Part shown: positions 55,851 to 64,000 of the stretch, one piece after another
Layout of the letters: every line of letters begins with the position of its first letter
Position numbering within the stretch: position 1 is the first letter of the stretch
Source of the DNA: Calcarisporiella thermophila CBS 279.70
Lineage: Eukaryota > Calcarisporiellomycota
DNA length: 64,000 bases
Assembly: GCF_041956535.1 (NCBI RefSeq)
Contig: NW_027192214.1
Span: forward strand, 97,687 to 161,686
Reading direction: 5' to 3'
The notes under the pieces: model-generated
The model's database searches: none
Told to the model about the DNA's origin: nothing
What the model saw: only the letters and a program-made list of their open reading frames with translations
Position numbers and translations under genes: made by a program

Positions 55851-56702
55851 TTAAAGAGTTGCACCATATGCCTCGGGTAACCGCTCGATTGCATACTTGT
55901 GGTTGGCGATATACATAATGGGGATACCGGGGATCTTGCGTACACGCCGCTTCAAGTCGCGATCGCATGTTGCCACGATGTAACACTTATGTTGCATACA
56001 ACGTTCTACAATACAATCGTCAGCATAGGTTCCTTTGTGTGTGCAAGGGAGACGCTCAAAACGGGGATCGCGAGCCACCCTATTTGAAATTTTTAACTAT
56101 CAATCAACACCATATCCAACTATTGCTAAGTAGTATTTATGATAGACGAAAAAGTCACTCACCGGAGGGCTATACGGAATTTAGGCCCTAGTTTTTCCAA
56201 TTCCGCCATTACACAGTCAGTGATGCAGGGAATAGACTTCGCAAGCAAACAATCCATCATTGCCTTCACCATCTCAAGTTTATTTTGGAGTGAAAAGTTG
56301 ATGAAATTGGTATCTACTAAGACATGGTAAGGAGGACCGAGTGCTGTATTGTACTTGAAGAAGAGAGAGGAGGCAACCTGCGGACTAATAGCGATTCGGG
56401 GTCAGAGGGTTTAAACTTAGCGTGATCAAGTAGATCCAAACTTACATATTACGAACAAGTGATTTTTCTTTTTCTTCTTCTTTCTTCTTTTGCTTCTCCT
56501 TGTTGTCTTTCCTATAAAATGTAATTAAAGAGTAAGAGCCTGTCTAGCGAAGTTCGAACTGATGACAATTACAGCCGAGTGTCATTGGGATTGATTAACC
56601 GCTTCACATCAGCAAATTTTCTTGTCTTCTTTGCTTTTCCCTACAGTGAATGAACCGTTAATCTCATTTAGAATACAATATTAAACGGCAGCTGGTTACC
56701 AT
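55851..56702 (-). CDS. fcf1: PIN-domain rRNA-processing factor Fcf1 (Utp24)
   Basis: Five exons (56702-56700, 56640-56573, 56511-56446, 56384-56163, 56079-55851) give 195 residues, every phase agreeing. The first coding exon is only the ATG; the next begins [16 protein letters not shown], the invariant start of Fcf1. A Lys/Glu-rich linker follows, then the PIN nuclease fold with its acidic residues: [29 protein letters not shown] and [10 protein letters not shown]. The end, [11 protein letters not shown] then [12 protein letters not shown], is typical. Utp24/Fcf1 cuts pre-rRNA at sites around the 5' end of 18S rRNA within the small-subunit processome. Confidence 0.95.
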
Positions 56703-57384
56703 TTTATTTTTAATAGCGATCTGTTAGAAACGAACAATGTAGAAATTAATTATAAACAATGATGGAAAGCAGTCACAAAATATCAATTTTCCAATTTAAT
56801 CCAAATATTCAAAATTAAATAAATGTCAACGTTACCGAGAAAGTCGCCCTTCGCAACAAAGGAAAAAAACAAAAAAAAAACAAATTGGAGGTGAGATATA
56901 GTAGAATATCAAATATAACATTCAGATTTTAGTGCCTCTCTGTACTGGAAAAAATAATAGTTTGATGAATTATCGCTACCCTTATTTGGATTTGAAAACT
57001 AAGATAAATGATGAATCGACCGATTGTATATGTGGGCGAACACAAACGGGATCTTGAACAAGAGATAGTAAAAATTCTGTGAGATCCTTATTCATCCCCA
57101 ACCTTTATTCCTACAATAATAGTCCTCCAATAATGCTCTTGTTTTTTCACCACATCAGCCTATAAATCCCTAAAGTTCAAATGACGAAAAATAAGATCAA
57201 ACCCACGTGTTCATTAATATATATCTGATTATAAAATATTTCATACGATAGTGAGAGTGCCCTTGAGCATTGAATAATCTTGTTAAATAATTTTCAAAAT
57301 AGCATCATAAACTCTATTTCCATGTCGATATTAGATCATTCATATAAATAAAATTTATTTGTTTCATCTATGTCCATCTACAAT
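56703..57384. other. AT-rich intergenic region
   Basis: No coding frame. It contains the Fcf1 promoter on the left and the 3' untranslated region of the prohibitin gene on the right. Confidence 0.5.
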
Positions 57385-58456
57385 TTATTTTCTCTCTTCT
57401 GCTTTGCCTGAATCGTTCACGTTTAACAACAGGGTCTCAGAGTCTAGTAGAACCTTGTTCGGAGAGCGTGCTAGCGTAGCTGCAATTTCCCGTGCCGTTT
57501 CAATTCTTCGTAGTTCTAAGAAACCAGGCTTGTTCTTGATAGCCTCACCAATCAACTCAGCACTCTTAGCTTCACCCTGGGCCTTGATGATGGTTGACTG
57601 CTTCTCTTGTCTTGCCCGGTCCACCACAAAGGCAGCACGCTGAGCCTCCTGCTGAGCAATCTGCTTAGCCTCTACAGCGTGAGCGAACTCAGGGGAAAAT
57701 GTAACATGGGTGATCGATACATCATCCAAAACAATGTTAAAACGGAGTGCACGGCGAGTCAGGTTTTCACGCACAAGCCGAGAAACGCGCTCACGCTGCG
57801 TGATCAACTGTGAAGCATTGAATTGTGCCACCACAGATTTAAGCACCTCATTCACGATAGAGGGCAAAACTCGCTCATCATAATCATGGCCAAGATTACG
57901 ATAGATTGTGGGGAGAGCATCCACGCTGGGGCGAGAAAGAACACGGCAGGAAATATTTACCATTTGCAAATCTAATGACATTTATGTAAAATCGTCAGAT
58001 TTACTACTTCAACAATTTTAGAGTACACTAGCGAAAATGATAAGAAAGTTACCTTTAGTGCCAGTTAACGAAGCAATGGTGGTTGGCTTGGCTCGAACAT
58101 CGTATATGATGGGGGTTTCAAACCATGGAATAGCGAGATGAGTACCTTCACTGAAGATTGTGGGCTGCACACCAAATATACGTGAATACTTGATACCACG
58201 ATGACCACCATCGACTAGATGGAAAACAAGATAATTCAGTTAATACTGCAAATAAAAATCACTTCAATTGTCCCTTATGTCAGGGATTGTTGAAGTAGAC
58301 TAAAGGTGACTCACCATTGAACAAACTAGCATTAATGCCGTATCCTACAGCGCCAAGCCCGAGCAGTACACCCGATCCAGTCAGTAGACCCTTACCAGAG
58401 CCCTTTGGGAACATACTACCCAGCTTATTAAATGCCTGCCTTCCCTGTTGGGCCAT
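57385..58456 (-). CDS. phb2: Prohibitin 2
   Basis: Three exons, 58456-58315, 58214-58053 and 57971-57385, give 296 residues. A hydrophobic N-terminal anchor ([18 protein letters not shown]) precedes the SPFH/PHB domain: [33 protein letters not shown], then [48 protein letters not shown] and a coiled coil [21 protein letters not shown]. These phrases fit PHB2 better than PHB1. PHB1 and PHB2 form ring complexes in the inner mitochondrial membrane that support m-AAA protease control and cristae shape. Confidence 0.95.
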
Positions 58457-58663
58457 GTTCTGATCTCCAATATACGTCTAATGTTAATATTCCAAGTTGG
58501 AGTCTTGACGAGAAACCGAGATCAATTGTTGCTTTTCACTGCTTTGTCATTCCCCTGCCATCTATTATGAGGGACTGCTTTGTGACTGTCTATTAATGTT
58601 TACATCCGCGCATTCCCAATTTTACTTGAATTGTCTTGGTAGAGAATTCAACCTGAAGCCATA
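58457..58663. promoter_or_regulatory. Shared divergent promoter of PHB2 and DBP4
   Basis: Only 207 bases lie between the two start codons, so the promoters overlap. No specific motif assigned. Confidence 0.5.
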
Positions 58664-61571
58664 ATGACCATTAAACCGCCCCATAAAAAAAAGAATAGAT
58701 CTACGGAGGCTCGTAAGAGCAAGCGAGAGGCAGAACTGCAAGAGCTGAGAGATCTAGAGGAGAAATGCAAGGATCCGGTAGGTGGTTTCCTTGTGAAAGA
58801 TTTTTTACTTCGGCAACAACCGTTAATCCGACTATTTCTTGCCACTCTAGTCTACACTTGTTGATCTTAAACAATTCTCTGAACTTCCTATATCACCTAA
58901 AACTCTTAATGGTTGGTGAATCGTACATTTTATCTTCAATACCAGAAACTCACTTTTCATCCTCCTTCCTCATAGGTCTCTCAAAATCTAATTTTGTCGA
59001 AATGACCGACATTCAGCGCAAAGCCATTCCCCTTGCCCTGGCTAATCGTGACGTGTTGGGAGCAGCTAAAACCGGAAGTGGTAAAACCATTGCTTTTCTG
59101 GTCCCAGTATGTATAGTATATTTTGCATGTAAGAATAAGAATCACTAATTTTGACAATATCGAATAGATGTTAGAGATTCTATACCGAGCAAATTGGACA
59201 CAAATGGACGGACTAGGTGCGTTAATTATATCGCCAACGCGTGAATTGGCAGTTCAGATATTTGAAGTTTTACGTAAGATTGGCCGCTTTCATGCATTTT
59301 CAGCAGGGCTTATCATTGGGGGTAAAGACGTGAAATCTGAGCAAGAGCGTGTCAATAGAATGAATATCCTTGTCTGCACGCCTGGACGTTTACTCCAGCA
59401 TATGGATCAAACTGCAGGTTTCGATTGCACCAACCTTCAGCTCCTTATACTCGACGAGGCCGACCGCATCCTTGATATGGGATTCGAAAAATCAGTCAAC
59501 GCAATCATTGAAAATTTACCACCCAGAAGGCAGACTTTGTTATTCTCAGCGACCCAGACAAAGAGCGTCCGTGATCTGGCAAGATTGAGTCTAAAAGACC
59601 CAGAATATGTAGCTGTGCACGAGAAACATGAGTACTCAACCCCACAGACTTTGAAACAGCATTACTTGGTCAGTGAGCTTCCGGACAAGCTAGACATATT
59701 ATACTCTTTTATGAAGTCACATTTGAAAGTAAAAGCACTGGTGTTTTTGTCAAGCTGCAAGCAGGTAAATGCTACGCTTAATTGCATATATTTATACACT
59801 TTTTTATTTTCGACAATGATTTACCAATAACCAAAATGTGCTTTTTTTGTTAAGGTTCGTTTCATTTTCGAGACCTTTTGTAAGTTACAGCCTGGAGTTC
59901 CCCTGTTGCATCTCCACGGTAAGCAAAAGCAGACTCGACGTGTTGAAATTTTCGAGCGCTTTAGCAAAATGCAGCACGCATATCTGTTTGCTACCGACAT
60001 CGCTGCACGTGGACTAGATTTCCCTGCTGTTGACTGGGTTCTTCAAGTTGATGCGCCAGAGGATGCAGAGACATATATCCATCGAGTGGGTAGAACTGCA
60101 AGATATGAAGCAAGTGGGCAAGCACTGCTATTCTTGCTACCAAGCGAGGAGGAGGGAATGGTGAGTGCGCTGGAGAAGAAGAAGGTGCCCATAGCTAAGA
60201 TCAAGGTGCGACCGAATAAAAAGATGAGTATCAGGAACCAAATGCAAAAGTTCTGTTTCCAGGACCCAGAGATTAAATATCTCGGACAAAAGGTAATTTT
60301 ACCATTTCAAAACATTCTACTGTCTGTCATCGAGTACAACCTCTTGTTATTCTTCAATAGGCTTTCGTCTCGTATATGCGATCGGTCCACCTGCAGAGAG
60401 ATAAATCCATCTTCAACGTCGAAGCTCTCCCCGCAGAAGAGTATGCCTTTTCCCTTGGGCTCCCGGGTGCACCTAAGATTAAGTTCATTAAGGTACATCA
60501 CTTTCTAATTCGCTTAACAATATGAAATACTTGAAAGACATCTAATGAGCCAACCCTTTTTACCATAGAAATCCCAAGCGAAGAATGCAGTTCGAGCTCA
60601 ACCCAAGCCCATCCCAGGAGCTGAATCTGAATCCGAGTCTCAGTCCGAATCGGAGGCTGAGTCAGCGGAGGAAGCCGAACCTGAAGTCAAAAAACAAGTT
60701 AAAACCAAAGTTGATCGCATGTTTGGTCGTAAGAATCAAGGCGTGCTTTCTGAACACTACGAGAAACTTGTGGACCGTGGGGAGGATGCGAAAGCACAAG
60801 GCGGAGAGGAGGATGATGATGATTTCATGACACTGAAGCGAGTTGACCATGAGCTAGAGAGCGATGGTGAGAAAGAGGTAACGGCATCTTGTAATTTGCG
60901 TTGGCACATATCTCAATACTGACCTCGATATCCAACTGTAGGAGAATATACCCATGTCGAAGCGACAGCTCAAAATGACCAAAAAGGAAAAAGTCAAGAA
61001 AATGTCAAAGGGAGAAAAGCTTCTGTTTGACGAAGAAGGAAGAGTAAGTGCTATCAGTTGGAAGATCTACACTCCCAAGCTTAACTCACCCAAACGTCCC
61101 ATTATTTAGCCACATGCTGTGTACGAGTTTGAAGACGAAAAATCGTTCCTCAAATCTGGACAAGCCTCTGATCAAAAGCGAGCCTTCCTTGCCAAGACTC
61201 TGGAGGCGATGCAGCAAGCAGATGTCGAAGACAAGCTTACGGCGAAAGAGAAGCGTAAACAGAAGCGGCTTGCGAAGAAACTCCGTGAAAGAGAAATGCG
61301 AGGAGAAGATGCCGGAGCTATGGTTACTCTGGCGTCTCCGGAATCTGATTTTGAAGATGCAGAGGAGCATGGCGACGATTATTCCGAAGATGAGGGAACA
61401 CAGGAAAAGAGCAATGGTAAACGATGGTTCCAGCAAGATTCGGATGAGAGTAGTGGAGAAGAGGAGGTAGAAGCGAAAGGCCGGAAGAAGAGAAAGGTGA
61501 TCGAAGTGGAGCAACCTGAGACCCTCGAGGATCAGGAAGCATTAGCTTTGCGTTTGTTGGGTGGAAATTGA
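58664..61571 (+). CDS. dbp4: DEAD-box RNA helicase Dbp4/Hca4 (DDX10)
   Basis: Nine exons (58664-58777, 58851-58911, 58976-59106, 59168-59764, 59855-60292, 60361-60492, 60569-60877, 60942-61043, 61110-61571) give 781 residues. The helicase core is complete: Q motif with [12 protein letters not shown] upstream, [29 protein letters not shown] ([11 protein letters not shown]), SAT and HRVGRTAR. The DBP4-type C-terminal extension follows ([32 protein letters not shown]), then acidic and Lys-rich low-complexity sequence and a [20 protein letters not shown] helix. Dbp4 acts in the early 90S pre-ribosome and releases snoRNAs such as U14. Confidence 0.95.
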
Positions 61572-61862
61572 TACTGGATGTAATATTCAATTTTTTTTTT
61601 TTGTAAACTTCATTTCGCTTTTATTATTCATTTTAATAGACTCATGATCCGATTAATCTCAATAGCAAAACATCTCTTAGCAGTAGATGAAGATCTACTA
61701 AGCAAATCCTATATAAAAGCTGAATTGGCCAGATATTTTCAGAAAAAAAATTGAGCTCTCACAATATCGACCATCTGACACGCACACACACACACAAAAA
61801 CAAAAACAGGTATTTTCATAATATTATAGGCAAAAATAAGTTGTGGAACGCCAAAAAAAAAC

Positions 61863-63626
61863 TCATGCTCTTTCCATTAGTTTCTCCAGCACAAAAGATG
61901 CACTTAAACGTTCATCCTGTATTATAGTTGCAGCTCTCTTGAATTCGGCTTGCACACGAGCCCATGCCTGAGGAGTAACAGCAGCCGTCACATTTCTTCC
62001 GGTTACGAAAGGATCTTGAACACATAGAGTCGCATTGCCAGCTTGCTCGCTCACCCATGAAACTCTACTGAACCGCCGATAAACGAATTGTCCACTACTT
62101 ACGCTCACTAAGAAGGATTCGGGATCAAAGTGCTCGCCGAAGTAATAAAAAAAGTCCTGCAGAAGCGAAGCGACGCTAGCCTTATTCTTAGGACCATTGT
62201 ATTCCTGAATATGCCAGGAGCGAGTGAACGTTACATCGTAGTAACCCTCCTCACCCTCAGTTCGATGGTATTCTCTGATGCGTTCCTTCCAGAGGCTGGT
62301 CTGTTTTTGCAGGTTTGGTAGCACCGGTGGACGGGTGGTTTGCAAAAAGTTGATCATCATTAAGGTGTAAGCATAGGAATTGGGGGTTCGGTTATGGGTT
62401 GGATTATTGATTCCACGGCATCTAGCCCACCATTTGACAATGCGAATCAAGGTACGCACTCGAGGATCGCAATCACAATAGTACTGGATAAGTTCTGTGT
62501 TGATTGGACTGAGACGGTGGTTAATAGTAATATCCCCATGAAGTTCCCTGCAGAGAAAATAAAAGGTGTATTAGAGAAGACTACAGATTTCAGAAGGTGA
62601 AATCAAATAGTTACAATTCGGGGTCGTAAAATTTACAAACAGGAACACGCGCTCTTCCAATTGGAATCACGTTCTGCATGCCCATTGACCGCAATAAGGA
62701 GGCAATAACTTTCATTTTGTAGTAACTTCCTCCCGAATACGAAAATTGATCATCGTCCGTCGGGTATAAGCGACCACGTTTGTCATAACGCTCATCTTGA
62801 GGCACCATTACAACAAAATCGGTGTCTGATCCATCCAGTACTAGACCATTTAGTGCAGAACCATACATTAATACGGTGAGGCCGGCACCAGGCCACCGTT
62901 TCTCAAAGGCATCATCGAGTTTATCCCATAGCTCATGGCGACGTGGGTGCTCTTCTATATCCTTGACCTCTAGTTTCTAGGAGGCAACGCTTTTTTATAA
63001 GAGTCTGTAATACAAGACTTAACCTTTAAAAATTTTCCTGGTAATGTTACCGCTGAATAGTCTAGAATTGCGCGTGAGAGCTGATCGTCATCTCCTCTCG
63101 GAGGAGTCCGCGGAGAATATCTTGGGAGGAAGGCTCTTATCTGAAAAACCACTTGTTCGGGATTGAAGTCATCTACTTCTACATGAAATTGATCACTAAA
63201 ATGCTGCGTCTCCAATAAAGCTGTTAATCCTCCTGCATTTGCTATCACATCCCCTGCCCATGGCACTTCCGCTCGCAAAATCTTGCCTAGTTCAGAGAGA
63301 GTTCCTATCATAAGTCTCTGCATCACCTGCATCAAATCCTCTTGCAATTCAAATAGATTTCGCAGGCGCACTGCCCACCTATTGGGACAATGGCGGTTAG
63401 AGGGATCGAGTAGTACAAAATGACGCGGGAAGCGCTGAAGATATGATTTTAATCCGCCATAAGAATTGAGTACATAGCGTAAACCCACGTCGTTGAATTC
63501 AGAATGGAGAGTCTGCCCGAGTCGATCAAGTGTTATGAAAGGACGAGGGTGGATGGCAAGTTCATGCAGTATGTAATTGAGAAGTAATTTATCCAGTTGA
63601 TCACGTTCCCAATGCATTCCTGGCAT
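61863..63626 (-). CDS. Cid1-type terminal nucleotidyltransferase with N-terminal winged-helix-like repeats
   Basis: Three exons, 63626-63024, 62976-62615 and 62547-61863, give 549 residues. Residues about 240-500 are a non-canonical poly(A)/poly(U) polymerase: YGSALNGLVLDGSDTDFVV with the paired Asp, then DPELELHGDITINHRL with the third Asp, and a PAP-associated part with NSYAYTLMMINFLQ and YYFGEHFDP. The N-terminal 200 residues contain two segments, RPFITLDRLGQTLHSEF to KSYLQRFPRHFVLL and GTLSELGKILRAEVPWA to LLETQHFSDQFHVE, that look like LOTUS/OST-HTH winged helices, which bind RNA. The enzyme probably adds U or A tails to RNA. Which nucleotide is used cannot be read. The ATG is preceded by a stop in frame. 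Confidence 0.83.
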
Positions 63627-64000
63627 TCCTTAAATTCTCTCTACCACAACGAAGTTATTTAGGATTAAAGAATGGTTTTAGACAAGTTCCTGAGTTATGC
63701 TTAAAAGATCCCATCAAAAATTAAGTGTGGCTTGCCATCTATAGATTAAAAACCCCTTCAATCTTAATGTCAATATGGAGATAATCAAGGCCTACACAGA
63801 TGTGCTCTAATATGCATAGTTTTTTGTAGTTGCAAAATTCAAATCAGAGTTATCAGAGTATGATGAATCATCAGCCATAGAATAAAATAGAGAAGCAATA
63901 TATGATTTTCCCTGGTTTAGTTCAAAGCTTTGTTTATTTGAAAAATGTATGCGTGATTAAATAAAGATAACTTGAATAGGCTATACTAACTACAGACTCA
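63627..64000. other. Right edge, no gene seen
   Basis: AT-rich sequence with no supported frame. It holds the promoter of the nucleotidyltransferase gene. Confidence 0.45.

Noticed and set aside
1-64000. CRISPR arrays, bacterial operons, ribosome binding sites or prophage
   Set aside because: Spliceosomal introns throughout, eukaryotic gene content and no regularly spaced direct repeats rule these out.

Overview
This is a eukaryotic nuclear window, almost certainly fungal. Genes carry several short GT-AG introns (about 45-160 nt, often with a CTAAC-like branch sequence), share no operons, and sit close together on both strands. The gene content points to an ascomycete: an Mcm1-type MADS factor, an AreA-GATA-like (DUF1752) protein, the fungal EF-hand/ZZ membrane protein, a CLIP-170/Tip1 homologue, an Rmd1/Sif2 family protein and a mitochondrial PPR protein. 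Introns are many for an ascomycete, so an early-diverging or intron-rich filamentous lineage is possible; I cannot name the species. Two runs of N (3190-4040 and 8765-9409) are assembly gaps.

Left 10 kb is repeat-rich. A degenerate LINE reverse transcriptase lies on the minus strand (about 1430-2895), and its 3' end is mirrored by a plus-strand copy, giving a long inverted repeat. A Ty3/gypsy retrotransposon follows, with both LTRs falling in or against the gaps, a gag-pol junction that carries a textbook -1 frameshift signal, and a broken integrase. Two tandem copies of a tRNA-derived SINE-like element are flanked by three copies of one target sequence. They sit directly on the start codon of a small ORF.

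From 11.8 to 63.6 kb the window is gene-rich. In order: a GT31-GT32 fused glycosyltransferase; a DUF1752 protein; a PPR protein; an SLC16-like transporter; a small Pro-rich ORF; CLIP-170; an atypical GATA-like zinc-finger protein; a PWWP/LEDGF-like chromatin protein; the Mcm1-type MADS factor; an EF-hand/ZZ protein; a synaptojanin; Tim9; ribosomal protein uS5 (RPS2); a small CRIB protein; an Rmd1-family protein; a disordered coiled-coil protein; phosphatidylserine decarboxylase; Fcf1; prohibitin 2; the DEAD-box helicase Dbp4/DDX10; and a terminal uridylyl/adenylyl transferase with N-terminal winged-helix-like repeats.

Most multi-exon models were rebuilt by hand from splice sites and reading-frame phase. 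Several (Tim9, GATA-like protein, CRIB protein, Fcf1) are invisible as single ORFs. Several genes form close divergent pairs (EF-hand/synaptojanin, PHB2/DBP4, RPS2/CRIB) that probably share promoters. Functional themes are mitochondrial biogenesis (Tim9, PHB2, PSD, PPR), ribosome biogenesis (Fcf1, Dbp4, RPS2) and phosphoinositide/cytoskeleton control (synaptojanin, CLIP-170, CRIB).
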